Source: DASRDU01 sp035652435 (GTDB lineage: Bacteria > Acidobacteriota > Blastocatellia > RBC074). From it: DNA of 64,000 nucleotides. The stretch is from contig DASRDU010000022.1 in NCBI GenBank assembly GCA_035652435.1, forward strand, positions 32,717 through 96,716. The letters run 5' to 3'. The number at the start of each line of letters is the position of its first letter. Positions within the stretch are counted from its first letter, which is position 1. The notes below the pieces were generated by a model. That model was not told the origin of the DNA. It made no database searches and was given only the letters and a program-made list of their open reading frames with translations. The translations under genes and the position numbers were made by a program. Shown piece after piece: positions 27,682-37,462 of the stretch.

Positions 27682-28443
27682 CTACTCGGAATCCGAATAA
27701 CTCACCGCCGGACTGCCCGAGGGGTAAAACACACCCAGCAGCCTCACCTCATCCGGCCCCGGATTTTCAAGGCAGTGCCGCTGCCCGGGCGGCAGGTAGA
27801 TGCTCGTGCCGGCCGTGAACTCGCAGCTCTCGTCGTCAGCCCACACGATGCCGCGCCCCTGCAGAATGAAAATCGCTTCTTCGTAAGTGTGGTAATGGTG
27901 CGGCGCGCGGCTGGGCGGGATGACGCCAAGGAACTGTGTGACTCGCCGGCAGCCGAGGTCTTTGTGCGCCAGCAGTCGGAATGAACGCTCGCCGGTCGGG
28001 ATCGCTTCGCGTTCGGATTCCTGCACCGTCAGCTTCGGGATTTCATTCGTCGGCTGCACAATCCTTTCAATCGGGCCCGGATGGATTTCGACGCTCGTCT
28101 CTTCGGGGCAGCAGACGCTGACTGTTTCGAGTAACTCGTCACCTGGGTTTTCGATCTGATACTGATGGCCCGGCGGGATGAAGACGGCGGTGCCTGACCT
28201 GACCTCGTAAGCTCGGCCGTTGATGTAACAGGTGCCGGAGCCGGAAAAAACGTAGAGTACTTCTTCGGCTGCCCCGTTGCGTCGCGCGGGTGAGAGGCCG
28301 CGCCCGTACCGGCTGACGGTCTGGGCGATGTCGCGCGCGCCCTGCCGGCGGCTGACGGGCATTCGGTAACGCCGCGTGCCTTCGGTCATCTCTTCGCCGT
28401 TACCCGGTGGAATCACCCGACAACCCTGCGCCAGAATCATCAT
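27682..28443 (-). CDS. Bicupin domain protein
   Basis: Start ATG 28443 has AGGAGG just upstream. The 253-residue protein contains two cupin barrels: the first with YVFSGSGTCYINGRAYEV and GTAVFIPPGHQYQIENPG, the second with HHYHTYEEAIFILQGRGIVW and IYLPPGQRHCLENPG. The second has the full HxHxxxxE metal motif; in the first the metal His pair is replaced, so only one barrel is likely catalytic. Bicupins of this size include dioxygenases, decarboxylases and isomerases of small acids. The adjacent kinase is on the same strand 25 bases downstream, but a functional link is not evident. Confidence 0.75.
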   Translation of the reverse strand: MMILAQGCRVIPPGNGEEMTEGTRRYRMPVSRRQGARDIAQTVSRYGRGLSPARRNGAAEEVLYVFSGSGTCYINGRAYEVRSGTAVFIPPGHQYQIENPGDELLETVSVCCPEETSVEIHPGPIERIVQPTNEIPKLTVQESEREAIPTGERSFRLLAHKDLGCRRVTQFLGVIPPSRAPHHYHTYEEAIFILQGRGIVWADDESCEFTAGTSIYLPPGQRHCLENPGPDEVRLLGVFYPSGSPAVSYSDSE

Positions 28444-28648
28444 GCTTCCTCCTGAAAGGTGAGCCGCTGACGGCCGACGCTATCTTACCTGGAGAGGTCG
28501 TGGATTGGCGAGCGAAATGTTATGATTCACGCCTTCACACGTCTTCCAGTGAAACTTCGTCGTCGTGAGTTTGTGGCCGCACTGACGGCCAGGGGCGCAC
28601 CCGACGCCGGTTCGAGGGCACGCCGCGCATTCACCGGGACCGCCTTTG

Positions 28649-29803
28649 ATGACAGGGAAAACTTTCGACATCGTTGTGATCGGCGCAGGGGCCTTCGGCT
28701 CGTGGACGGCGTGGCACCTCGGGCGGGCCGGGCTGAAGGTGGCGCTCGTTGACGCTTACGGCCCGGGGCACACACGCGGCAGCTCGGGCGGCGAATCCCG
28801 GATCATCAGGATGGGCTATGGCGCGGATGAAATTTACACGCGCTGGTCAATGCGCTCGCTCGGGCTGTGGCAGGAGTTTTTCGGGCGCGTGAGTCAACCG
28901 CTTTTCCACCGCACCGGCGTCCTCTGGATGGCGCGTGATGAAGACCCGTACGTACTCAGGACTGAGGTGACGTTCGGGAAGGTCGGCGTGAAGTTTGAGA
29001 AGCTCGGGCGCGCCGAACTCGAAAAACGCTGGCCGCAGATTTCATTCGGGCCGGTCAAATGGGCACTCTACGAACCGGACAGCGGCGCGCTCCTGGCCCG
29101 CCGCGCGGTGCAGGCCGTCACTGACGATGCGGTCAGAAACGGCGTCGAGTATCTGGCTGAAGCAGTGGTTGCGCCGACCGGCAGGGGGGAAATTGATTCC
29201 GTCAGCACGCGCGGCGGCGGGACAATCAGTGCCGGGACTTTTGTTTTCGCCTGCGGCCCGTGGTTGCCTAAAGTGTTCCCGGCCCTGCTCGGCGAGCGCA
29301 TTCATCCCACGCGGCAGGAAGTTTATTTCTTCGGCACGCCCGCCGGGGACAAGCGCTTCACGCCACCGGCGATGCCGACGTGGATTGATTTCGCCGATGA
29401 GGTTTACGGCATGCCGGATCTCGAAAATCGCGGCTTTAAGATGGCGCTGGATCGTCACGGCCCGCCGATTGACCCCGACACTGGCGCGCGAACAGTGACG
29501 GCTGAAACGCTTGTTACGGTGCGCAAACATCTGGCGCAGCGCTTCCCGGCGCTCAAGGGCGCGCCGCTCGTCGAGGCGCGCGTCTGTCAGTACGAAAACA
29601 CCTCGAACGGCGATTTCCTGATTGACCACCACCCCGATTTCCCGAACGTCTGGCTGGTGGGTGGCGGTTCGGGTCACGGCTTCAAGCACGGCCCGGCGCT
29701 CGGCGAGTACGTGGCCGAAAGAATCATGGGTGGTCGTGACGACATAGAAACGCGCTTCACCCTCGCGACCAAAGAGAAAGTGCAGAAGAGGTCAGTGTTT
29801 TGA
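28649..29803 (+). CDS. FAD-dependent amine oxidase, MTOX/sarcosine-oxidase type
   Basis: ATG 28649 is preferred over the adjacent TTG. The 384-residue protein starts with the dinucleotide fold IVVIGAGAFGSWTAWHL, has HTRGSSGGESRIIRMGYG typical of monomeric sarcosine and N-methyltryptophan oxidases, and ends with VWLVGGGSGHGFKHGPALGE. Cys in ARVCQYENTSNGDFLID matches the residue that binds FAD covalently in this family. It would oxidise a secondary N-methyl amino acid to the parent amine, formaldehyde and H2O2. It is followed by an enolase-superfamily gene, but no pathway is apparent. Substrate not assignable. Confidence 0.82.
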   Translation: MTGKTFDIVVIGAGAFGSWTAWHLGRAGLKVALVDAYGPGHTRGSSGGESRIIRMGYGADEIYTRWSMRSLGLWQEFFGRVSQPLFHRTGVLWMARDEDPYVLRTEVTFGKVGVKFEKLGRAELEKRWPQISFGPVKWALYEPDSGALLARRAVQAVTDDAVRNGVEYLAEAVVAPTGRGEIDSVSTRGGGTISAGTFVFACGPWLPKVFPALLGERIHPTRQEVYFFGTPAGDKRFTPPAMPTWIDFADEVYGMPDLENRGFKMALDRHGPPIDPDTGARTVTAETLVTVRKHLAQRFPALKGAPLVEARVCQYENTSNGDFLIDHHPDFPNVWLVGGGSGHGFKHGPALGEYVAERIMGGRDDIETRFTLATKEKVQKRSVF

Positions 29804-29924
29804 AAAGTGTCAGCGGCCCAGGCGTCAGTGCGGGCTGTCATTCGCGAGGTGCAATATTCAGAATCGGCCCTCCCTCACGGTCGGGCTACTGACACGCTGG
29901 CCAGACTTTGAAAGGAAAACGCCA

Positions 29925-31022
29925 ATGCTCCAGCACCCCCGACTCACTGTCCGCGAACTGCGTGCCCGCGCCGTCAACGTGCCCATGTCGCTCCCGCTCG
30001 AAACAAGCGGAGGCACTGTCAGCACGGCCCCGCTCGTTCTGATTGATCTGCACACCGAAGAGGGCATCACGGGGTGCAGCTACGTCTTTTGTTACACTCC
30101 GCTCGCGCTCAGGCCGGTCGCGCAGCTCATTACGAATCTGGAGGCACTCATCAAAGGCGACCGGGTCGCCCCGGTGGCAATCGAACAGAAGCTGCAACGC
30201 CGGTTCAGATTGCTCGGGCCGCAGGGGCTGACGGGCATTGCGATGGCCGGGATTGATATGGCCGCCTGGGATGCGCTCGCGAAAGCGTGCGATGTGCCGC
30301 TCGTGAAGCTGCTCGGCGGCGAGCCGCGCCCGATCCCCGCTTACAACAGCCGCGGCCTCGGCATCATCGGCGCCGAACGCGCCGCCGCCGAAGCGCAGGA
30401 ACTGTTGTCGCCCGGCTTCAACGCCATCAAGCTCAGGCTCGGTTACCCCGACCTCAGGATTGATGTTGAAGTGGTGCGAGCCGTCAGGCGCGCGGTCGGG
30501 GAGAACGTCCTCGTGATGTCCGACTATAACCAGTCGCTTTCCGTCCCCGAAGCCATCCGGCGCACTCAGGCCCTCGATCAGGAAGGACTGTACTGGATCG
30601 AAGAACCGACACTCGCCGGTGATTTCGAAGGGCACGCGCGGATCAGCCGCGAAACCCGGACGCCCGTCCAGCTCGGCGAGAACTGGTGGGGAGCGCATGA
30701 CATGGCGAAAAGTATTGCTGCCGGTGCTTCAGACTTCGCGATGCCGGACGCGATGAAAATCGGCGGGGTCACGGGCTGGTTGCGCGCCGCCGCTCTGGCC
30801 GAAGTTCATGGCCTGCCGGTTTCCAGCCACCTTTTTCCGGAAATCAGCGCGCATCTGCTGGCCGTCACGCCGACCTGCCACTGGCTGGAATTCGTTGACT
30901 GGGCCAACCCGATTCTGGCCGAGCCTCTCAAGGTTCAGGCCGGCCACGCGATCATCCCTGACCGGCCCGGTATCGGAATAAGCTGGAATGAGGAAGGAGT
31001 CCGGCACTGTCTGGCTGAGTAA
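29925..31022 (+). CDS. Enolase-superfamily enzyme, mandelate racemase/muconate lactonizing type
   Basis: ATG 29925 follows GAAAGGAAA. The N-terminal capping domain (residues 1-120) contains RAVNVPMSLPLETSGGTV. The barrel domain carries FNAIKLRLGYPD (KxR variant of the catalytic Lys motif), metal ligands Asp in VMSDYNQ, Glu in YWIEEPT and Glu in LGENWWG, then DAMKIGGVTGW with the second catalytic Lys. The Lys/Lys arrangement fits MLE- or dipeptide-epimerase-like subgroups rather than strict mandelate racemase. It would abstract a proton alpha to a carboxylate. Substrate unknown. Confidence 0.82.
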   Translation: MLQHPRLTVRELRARAVNVPMSLPLETSGGTVSTAPLVLIDLHTEEGITGCSYVFCYTPLALRPVAQLITNLEALIKGDRVAPVAIEQKLQRRFRLLGPQGLTGIAMAGIDMAAWDALAKACDVPLVKLLGGEPRPIPAYNSRGLGIIGAERAAAEAQELLSPGFNAIKLRLGYPDLRIDVEVVRAVRRAVGENVLVMSDYNQSLSVPEAIRRTQALDQEGLYWIEEPTLAGDFEGHARISRETRTPVQLGENWWGAHDMAKSIAAGASDFAMPDAMKIGGVTGWLRAAALAEVHGLPVSSHLFPEISAHLLAVTPTCHWLEFVDWANPILAEPLKVQAGHAIIPDRPGIGISWNEEGVRHCLAE

Positions 31023-31094
31023 GCCTGCTTTCGCCAGATTGCCCTGCTACCCGGTTGTCAGACAGGAACGCTCACTACAGGGAGCCTGAAAAAT

Positions 31095-34000
31095 ATGAAC
31101 ACTAAAACCCATCGCCTGCACTATCACATCACAGTCATCGCCACCCTCTCACTGCTGATCCCTGGCATCGTCCTCATTACCTGCGCGACGGTTTCCCGGG
31201 CGCAGCAGCAATCATCAGCCTCGCCGCCAGACCCGATGAAGGGGTTGCGGTGGCGCGGCATCGGCCCGTATCGCGGCGGTCGCTCGGTCGCCGTGGCCGG
31301 CGTGCCCTCGCAGCCGATGGTCTATTACTTCGGCGGCACCGGCGGCGGCGTGTGGAAGACGACCGACGGCGGCGCGAACTGGGAGCCGGTCTCCGACGGC
31401 CAGCCCTTCGGCACGGGCACCGTGGGCGCGATTGCCGTCAGCGAATCCGACCCGAATGTCGTTTACGTCGGCATGGGTGAGACGCCGATCCGCGGCAACG
31501 TCTCGCACGGCGACGGCGTGTACAAGTCAATGGACGCGGGCAAAACATGGAAGCGCGTCGGGCTCGAAGACACGCGCCACATCGGGCGCATCCGCATCCA
31601 CCCGAAAAACCCCGACATCGTTTACATCGCCGCGCTCGGCCACATCTTTGGCACCAGCGAACAGCGCGGGGTTTTCAGAAGTAAAGACGGCGGCAAAACG
31701 TGGGAGAAGGTTTTGTACCGTGGTAACAAGGCCGGCGCGGTTGACCTGATCCTCGACCCGTCGAACCCGAATGTCGTCTACGCCAGCATCTGGGAGGCGA
31801 AGCGGACTCCTTACTCGATGGAAAGCGGCGGCCCCGCGAGCGGCCTCTTCAAATCAACCGACGGCGGAGACACGTGGACTGAGATCACGCGCAGCCCCGG
31901 CCTGCCGAAAGGGATGGTCGGCATCATCGGCGTCGCGGTCTCGCCCGCGAACCCCGAGCGCGTCTGGGCGATCATCGAAGCCGAAGACGGCGGCGTGTTC
32001 CGCTCCGACAACGGCGGCAAAAACTGGACGAAGGTGAATGAACAGAGGATGCTCAGGCAGCGCGCCTGGTATTACACGCGCATCTACGCAGACCCGGTGA
32101 ATGCCGACACGGTCTACGTCCTCAACACCGGCTTCTATAAATCGAATGACGGCGGGCGCACTTACTCAGCCATTCAGGTGCCGCACGGCGACAACCACGA
32201 TTTGTGGATCGCGCCGAATGACAACCAGCGGATGATCAACAGCAACGACGGTGGCGCGAACGTCTCATTCAACGGCGGGAAGACCTGGAGCGAGCAGGAT
32301 CAGGCGACCGCGCAGTTTTACCGCGTCGTCACGGACGACGATTTCCCCTATCACATCTACGGCGCGCAGCAGGACAACTCGACGATCAAAATTGCCAGCC
32401 GCACCGAAAACGCCGGGATAGACAAGACCGACTGGTACGACGTGGGCGGCGGCGAATCGGGCTGGATTGCGCCGAGCCCGAAAAATTCGGACATCATCTT
32501 TGCCGGCTCATACGGCGGCCTGCTGACGCGCTACGACCACCGCACGAAACAGCTGCGCGACGTGAACGTCTGGCCCGATAATCCGATGGGCGCGGGCGCG
32601 GAGGCGATGAAATACCGCTTCCAGTGGAATTTCCCGATAGTATTCTCGCCGCACGACCCGAACACGCTCTACACCGGCGGCAACGTCCTTTTCAAAACGA
32701 CGAACGAGGGGCAGAGCTGGGAAGCGATCAGCCCCGACCTGACCCGCAACGACAAATCGAAACAGGGGTCATCGGGCGGGCCGATCACCAAAGACAATAC
32801 GAGCGTCGAATACTACTGCACAATCTTTACTGTGATGGAATCGCCCGTGAAAGCCGGGGTGATCTGGACGGGCAGCGACGACGGGCTGGTTCACGTCACA
32901 CGCGACGGCGGAAAGAAATGGGACAACGTCACGCCGAAAGACATGCCCGAATGGATTCAGATCAATTCCATCGAAGCCTCGCCGCACGACGCCGGCACGG
33001 CATATTTCGCCGCGACGATGTACAAGTCGGATGATTTCAGGCCGTACCTCTACAAGACGAATGATTACGGCAAAACGTGGAAAAAGATCGTCGCCGGCAT
33101 TCCGAGTGACGCCTTCACGCGCGTCATCCGCGAAGACCCGCACCGCAAAGGGCTGCTCTACGCCGGCACAGAAACCGGAATGTACGTGTCGTTTGATGAC
33201 GGCGAACACTGGCGCTCGCTGCAACTGAACCTGCCCGTCGTGCCGATCACCGACCTCATCATTCACAAACGCGAGAAGGATCTGATCGCCGCGACACAGG
33301 GGCGCTCGTTCTGGATTCTCGACGATCTGACCGTGTTGCATCAGATGAACGACGCGATTGCGAAATCGGACGTGTACCTGTTCAAGCCCGAAGACACGTA
33401 CCGCACGCCCGGCGCCGGCTTCAGGATTCCGAGCAATGTGGCGATGGGTGAGAACCCGCCGAATGGCGCGGTCGTGAACTACTACCTGAAAGAGAAGCCG
33501 AAGGGCGAAGTCACACTCGAATTCCTCGACTCATCGGGTAAGCTTATCAAGAAGTTTACGAGCAAAGTGCCGGAGGGTAGTGAGGGCGCAACACCTGCGG
33601 GCGGCGAAGAGGGCCCCAGATTTGGCGGAGGTCCGGCGCGCGTGGCCACCGAAGCCGGGCTGAATCGCTTCGTCTGGGATTTGCGTTACCCCGACGCGAC
33701 GACCTTTCCCGGCATGATCCTGTGGGCCGGTCAGACCCGCGGGCCGCGCGCCGTGCCCGGCGCTTATCAGGTGAAGCTGACGGTTGACGGCAAATCACTG
33801 ACTGAAAGCTTCGAGGTGAAGCGAGACCCGCGCCAGGATACGTCGCCCGAAGCTTTTGCAAAACAATTCGATCTGCTCATGAAGATTCGCAACAAGCTGA
33901 CCGAGACGCACGAAGCGATCATTGCGATCCGCGACGCCCGCAAACAGATCAACGACACCGCCGCGCGCGTCAAGGATCATCCGAACGGCAAAGCCATCGC

Positions 34001-34346
34001 CGACGCCGCGAAGGCGCTGAGTGCGAAACTGACGGCGGTCGAAGAAGAGTTGTATCAGACCAAAAACCAGAGCAGTCAGGATCCGCTCAATTACCCGATC
34101 CGGCTGAACAACAAGCTGGCCGCGCTCGGCGGAGTGGTCGGTGGTTCGGACAGCGCGCCGACCGACCAGTCATTTGCGGTCTACGATGACCTGAGTGGTA
34201 AAATCAACGCGCAGCTTGATAAGCTGCGCCAGGTTATGACAACCGATCTGCCCGCCTTTAATAAGCTGGTGCGCGAGCAGGATATTCCGGCAGTGATCGT
34301 CAAGCCCGCCGGCGAAAAGGCTGCGACCAGCGGCGGTCAGAAGTAA
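31095..34346 (+). CDS. Secreted VPS10/sortilin-like BNR-repeat protein
   Basis: The 1083-residue protein has a signal peptide (hydrophobic residues 8-34, end near SRAQ). Residues 45-760 are a large propeller with many BNR/Asp-box motifs: KTTDGGANWEPV, KSMDAGKTWKR, RSKDGGKTWEK, KSTDGGDTWTE, RSDNGGKNWTK, VSFNGGKTWSE. Proteins like this are annotated as sortilin-like glycosyl hydrolases and are abundant in Acidobacteria and Bacteroidetes. The C-terminal third has a Fn3-like part (GAYQVKLTVDGKSLTESFE) and a helical end. A catalytic site cannot be named; glycan binding or cleavage outside the cell is the usual guess. A hairpin terminator follows. Confidence 0.8.
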   Translation: MNTKTHRLHYHITVIATLSLLIPGIVLITCATVSRAQQQSSASPPDPMKGLRWRGIGPYRGGRSVAVAGVPSQPMVYYFGGTGGGVWKTTDGGANWEPVSDGQPFGTGTVGAIAVSESDPNVVYVGMGETPIRGNVSHGDGVYKSMDAGKTWKRVGLEDTRHIGRIRIHPKNPDIVYIAALGHIFGTSEQRGVFRSKDGGKTWEKVLYRGNKAGAVDLILDPSNPNVVYASIWEAKRTPYSMESGGPASGLFKSTDGGDTWTEITRSPGLPKGMVGIIGVAVSPANPERVWAIIEAEDGGVFRSDNGGKNWTKVNEQRMLRQRAWYYTRIYADPVNADTVYVLNTGFYKSNDGGRTYSAIQVPHGDNHDLWIAPNDNQRMINSNDGGANVSFNGGKTWSEQDQATAQFYRVVTDDDFPYHIYGAQQDNSTIKIASRTENAGIDKTDWYDVGGGESGWIAPSPKNSDIIFAGSYGGLLTRYDHRTKQLRDVNVWPDNPMGAGAEAMKYRFQWNFPIVFSPHDPNTLYTGGNVLFKTTNEGQSWEAISPDLTRNDKSKQGSSGGPITKDNTSVEYYCTIFTVMESPVKAGVIWTGSDDGLVHVTRDGGKKWDNVTPKDMPEWIQINSIEASPHDAGTAYFAATMYKSDDFRPYLYKTNDYGKTWKKIVAGIPSDAFTRVIREDPHRKGLLYAGTETGMYVSFDDGEHWRSLQLNLPVVPITDLIIHKREKDLIAATQGRSFWILDDLTVLHQMNDAIAKSDVYLFKPEDTYRTPGAGFRIPSNVAMGENPPNGAVVNYYLKEKPKGEVTLEFLDSSGKLIKKFTSKVPEGSEGATPAGGEEGPRFGGGPARVATEAGLNRFVWDLRYPDATTFPGMILWAGQTRGPRAVPGAYQVKLTVDGKSLTESFEVKRDPRQDTSPEAFAKQFDLLMKIRNKLTETHEAIIAIRDARKQINDTAARVKDHPNGKAIADAAKALSAKLTAVEEELYQTKNQSSQDPLNYPIRLNNKLAALGGVVGGSDSAPTDQSFAVYDDLSGKINAQLDKLRQVMTTDLPAFNKLVREQDIPAVIVKPAGEKAATSGGQK

Positions 34347-34359
34347 ACGGACAGAATTT

Positions 34360-34410
34360 ACAGGATTGACGGGATGGAGCCTGACCCTGTCAATCCTGTC
34401 TGTAGTTTTT
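34360..34410 (+). terminator. Rho-independent terminator-like hairpin
   Basis: Arms ACAGGATTGAC (34360-34370) and GTCAATCCTGT (34389-34399) pair perfectly over 11 bp and CTGTAGTTTTT follows. It lies 14 bases after the BNR gene stop and immediately before the globin start. Confidence 0.65.
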
Positions 34411-34413
34411 CAC

Positions 34414-34797
34414 ATGGCAGTAACACATTATGAAACCATCGGGGGCGAAGAGAAGATTCGCGCGCTGGTGGACCGCTTTTACGACATTATGGATTCATCG
34501 CCGGAGGCCGCGGGGATTCGCGCCCTGCACCCGGCCGACCTGACGGAATCGCGCAACAAGCTTTACTGGTTTCTGGTCGGCTGGATGGGCGGGCCGCCGC
34601 TCTACATCGAGCGCTTCGGCCACCCGCGGCTGCGCGCGCGCCACCTTCCTTTCCCGATTGGCGAGTCGGAGCGCGATCAGTGGCTGTGGTGCATGTTCAG
34701 GGCGATGGATGAAGTGCAGCTTGATGAAATGTTCAAGGCCCAGATCAGGGGTGCGTTCGCCCAACTGGCCGACTTTATGCGGAACAAGGAAACATAA
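34414..34797 (+). CDS. Group II truncated hemoglobin
   Basis: ATG 34414 is chosen; an earlier in-frame start would lie inside the terminator. The 127-residue size fits truncated globins. Visible marks are ETIGGEEKIRALVDRFYDIM (helices A/B), FLVGWMGGPPLYIERFG (helix E region with Trp), and RARHLPFPIGESERDQWL with the proximal His (F8) and the Trp typical of group II (Trp G8 in QWLWCMFRAM). Such globins bind O2/NO and may detoxify reactive nitrogen species. It stands alone between a secreted BNR protein and a Tat-exported oxidoreductase. Confidence 0.85.
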   Translation: MAVTHYETIGGEEKIRALVDRFYDIMDSSPEAAGIRALHPADLTESRNKLYWFLVGWMGGPPLYIERFGHPRLRARHLPFPIGESERDQWLWCMFRAMDEVQLDEMFKAQIRGAFAQLADFMRNKET

Positions 34798-34827
34798 CCG
34801 GTGAACTGATGCCCCAAAGGAGTCGAA

Positions 34828-36201
34828 ATGTCCGATCGAACTCGTCGCACTTTTCTGCAGGAATCACTCGGCCTCGGCGGCGCCGCTGCCGGGTTGACAT
34901 TGCTCAATCGCAAACAAACGTTCGCCCATACGGCTGCTTCACAGGATAAAGTGGCCGGGGCCAGCCGCCGCATCCGGGTGGGCCTGATCGGCTCAGGCGG
35001 GCAGGGGACGGGCGACCTGCGCCGGGCTTTGCAACTCCCCGGCGTCCAGTGCGTCGCCGTCTGCGACGTTGACGACGAAATGTCGGCGGAGGCTTTGAAG
35101 AAGCTCAACCGTGACCGCGAGGTGAAGCCCGAGCTGATCACCAGAGATTTCAGAAGGGTGCTGGACCGGAAGGACATTGACGCCGTGATCATCGGCACGC
35201 CCGATCACTGGCACGCGCTCGTGACGATTATGGCCTGCCAGGCGGGCAAGGATGTCTACGTCGAAAAGCCGCTCTCGCTGACCATCAGTGAAGGCCGCGA
35301 GATGGTCAAGGCCGCGCGTCATTACAACCGCGTCGTGCAGATGGGGACGCAGCAGCGCAGCGCCCCGCATTTCAAGGATGCCGTCGAGTATGTACAGAGC
35401 GGCCAACTCGGCAAAATCCGCGTCGTGCGCTGCTGGGCTTATCAGGACTGGATGGGCAACATCGTGAAAGTGCCGGACAGCGACCCGCCCGCTTCGGTTG
35501 ATTACGATATGTGGCTCGGCCCCGCGCCGAAGCGGCCCTTCAACAAGAATCGTTTCCATTTCAACTTCCGCTGGTATTACGACTACTCGGGCGGGCTGAT
35601 GACCGACTGGGGCGCGCATATGATTGACATTGCCAACTGGGCGATGGCGATCAGGGCGCCGCTCTCCGCCTCATCGGTCGGCGGCAAGTACGGGTTCCCC
35701 GATGATGCCGAAGAGACTCCCGACACGCAGCAGGCGATCTGGGATTGCGGCGGTTACTCGATGATCTGGGAGCATGCGACGGCCATCGGGCAGGGGCCGT
35801 TTATGCGTGACCACGGCGTCGCCTTTCACGGCAACAACGGCATTCTGGTCGTGGATCGCGGCGGCTGGGAGGTTTACCCCGAAACCGAAGGCACGACGAG
35901 GCGCAAACAGTACAAGAACACGTCAGCGTCTCTGCCGCGGCAGGGCAACGGCGGAGTGGATTCCGGTTTGCTCCACGTCAGAAACTTTCTAGACTGCATG
36001 GACTCGCGCCAGAAGCCGCACAGCGACGTCGAAATCGGCCACAACTCGATGATCGCCTGTCACCTCGGCAACATCGCTTACCGGACTGGCAGGACAGTCC
36101 GCTGGGATGTCGAGAGTGAAAAGGTGATCGGGGATAATGATGCGCAGAAACTGGTGTCGAAGGAGTATCGCGCCCCGTGGAAGTTGCCGGCCCTGTCCTG
36201 A
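34828..36201 (+). CDS. Tat-exported Gfo/Idh/MocA-family oxidoreductase
   Basis: ATG 34828 follows AAAGGAG. The N-terminus has a twin-arginine signal (TRRTFLQ then GLGGAAAGLTLL). A Rossmann NAD(P) domain begins at RVGLIGSGGQGTGDL, and VYVEKPLSLTISEGREMV holds the EKP lysine near the nicotinamide. The C-terminal domain has YYDYSGGLMTDWGAHMIDIA. These enzymes oxidise, reduce or hydrolyse sugars and inositols; family members exported by Tat keep their cofactor bound (as in glucose-fructose oxidoreductase). Substrate unknown. No coupled gene is visible; the downstream gene is convergent. Confidence 0.85.
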   Translation: MSDRTRRTFLQESLGLGGAAAGLTLLNRKQTFAHTAASQDKVAGASRRIRVGLIGSGGQGTGDLRRALQLPGVQCVAVCDVDDEMSAEALKKLNRDREVKPELITRDFRRVLDRKDIDAVIIGTPDHWHALVTIMACQAGKDVYVEKPLSLTISEGREMVKAARHYNRVVQMGTQQRSAPHFKDAVEYVQSGQLGKIRVVRCWAYQDWMGNIVKVPDSDPPASVDYDMWLGPAPKRPFNKNRFHFNFRWYYDYSGGLMTDWGAHMIDIANWAMAIRAPLSASSVGGKYGFPDDAEETPDTQQAIWDCGGYSMIWEHATAIGQGPFMRDHGVAFHGNNGILVVDRGGWEVYPETEGTTRRKQYKNTSASLPRQGNGGVDSGLLHVRNFLDCMDSRQKPHSDVEIGHNSMIACHLGNIAYRTGRTVRWDVESEKVIGDNDAQKLVSKEYRAPWKLPALS

Positions 36202-36252
36202 TTGATTCAGGCCAGCCTGATTCGCTGCTTCCGCGCAATGTGTGCCCGCGAA

Positions 36253-37437
36253 CTATTGTTGATCGGCGGCGATGTAGTTCGTCGTGACGAGTGACCAGTA
36301 GGATTGATAACGCCCTTCGTCGTAATCTTTCAGGAAGACCTGGATGCGCTGGAGCAGGGTGATGAGCCGGTGGCCGGGCACGCGGGCCGGGTGTATTGAC
36401 CGCCCGCTGACGGCGCGGATGAACAGACTCTGGTCATTGACGGGCAGCTTTTTGACGTTGGCGGCGAAAGCATCAAAGACCTGGTTCTGGAAAAGGTATT
36501 GTTCCACATTCGAGGTGTAAAAGGCTGAGACCACCAGTCCCTTTTTACTCAGGTAATCGCCGATGGCCGCAAATGCTTTCTGACCCGCAAAATCGCCGGT
36601 CACCGGGATGATCAGGTTTTTCAGGTGAAGCTGGCGCACGAATTCGTAATCCACATTGTTCGTCAGGAAGTGGCCGGTCTTTCCGTTCAGGTCAGTCTGC
36701 GCGATCAGCTCCCTCAGCGTCGGGAAATTCCCGCGCTGGAAACCGTACCTCGTCTGATACGAGATATCCAGCCCGCCATCACGGAAGCTGGTCAGCAGAT
36801 ATTCGAGCTGCTTCTGCTCATCTTCAGAGAGCTGGTACTGAAAATCCTTCCGGATCATCTTCCCGATCTCGGCCAGACTCGAGGCATACAACTTCTCATC
36901 GGCCGGCGTCGCGCCGAAATAATCCAGCAGCTCATTGACCGGTGCGTTTGCCCCCGGGGCCCTGCCCTTCAGGAGCGGCCTGCTGAGCAGCCGCGAAAGA
37001 AACTGTGCGCGGTCAGGCGAGAGATGAAAAATTGCCTTGTACATGAGGTGTTGAATCGCCGCCAGATGACGAATGTCCACAATGAAGGCGATGCGCGGAC
37101 GCACTTTGGCAATGTAAGTGAAATTCTGTTCGGGGCCGACGCCGATGTACGCCCCGCCCGGCCTGCTGAGCTGTTTCAGTTTGTCCGTGATGTGCAGCAG
37201 GGAAGTCTCGTTGGAGACCAGATTGTCCGAGTGAAAGCTGCCGCCTTCCTCGGAAAGCTCACGAATCAGGCGCGAAAACTCCGAGGCCGGCAGCCGGTCG
37301 GGCAGCCCCGATTGCGCCGCAACTGACTGCTTTGTCTGAGCCGTCACGACGGCAGCCGGGATTTGTGATTTCCGGGCAAGGCCGGGAGCGGCGCAGCAGA
37401 GCAGTGAAATCAGCAGTAGTGATCGGACAATTTTCAT
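36253..37437 (-). CDS. Exported protein of the LIC_10091-like type, unknown
   Basis: A signal peptide (MKIVRSLLLISLLCCAAPGLA) precedes 370 residues. Recognisable stretches are FHSDNLVSNETSLLHI, GAYIGVGPEQNFTYIAKVRP, AFIVDIRHLAAIQHLMYKAI and IIPVTGDFAGQKAFAAIGDY. The order (serine-rich entry, ligand loop YIGVGPEQN, DIR motif) resembles small secreted proteins with a methyltransferase-like fold such as Leptospira LIC_10091, but I recall this family only loosely. It has no neighbours with a shared role; the phosphatase gene lies 25 bases upstream on the same strand. Function unassigned. Confidence 0.55.
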   Translation of the reverse strand: MKIVRSLLLISLLCCAAPGLARKSQIPAAVVTAQTKQSVAAQSGLPDRLPASEFSRLIRELSEEGGSFHSDNLVSNETSLLHITDKLKQLSRPGGAYIGVGPEQNFTYIAKVRPRIAFIVDIRHLAAIQHLMYKAIFHLSPDRAQFLSRLLSRPLLKGRAPGANAPVNELLDYFGATPADEKLYASSLAEIGKMIRKDFQYQLSEDEQKQLEYLLTSFRDGGLDISYQTRYGFQRGNFPTLRELIAQTDLNGKTGHFLTNNVDYEFVRQLHLKNLIIPVTGDFAGQKAFAAIGDYLSKKGLVVSAFYTSNVEQYLFQNQVFDAFAANVKKLPVNDQSLFIRAVSGRSIHPARVPGHRLITLLQRIQVFLKDYDEGRYQSYWSLVTTNYIAADQQ

Positions 37438-37462
37438 ACCGGCCTCTTATGGTGAAGGTGCT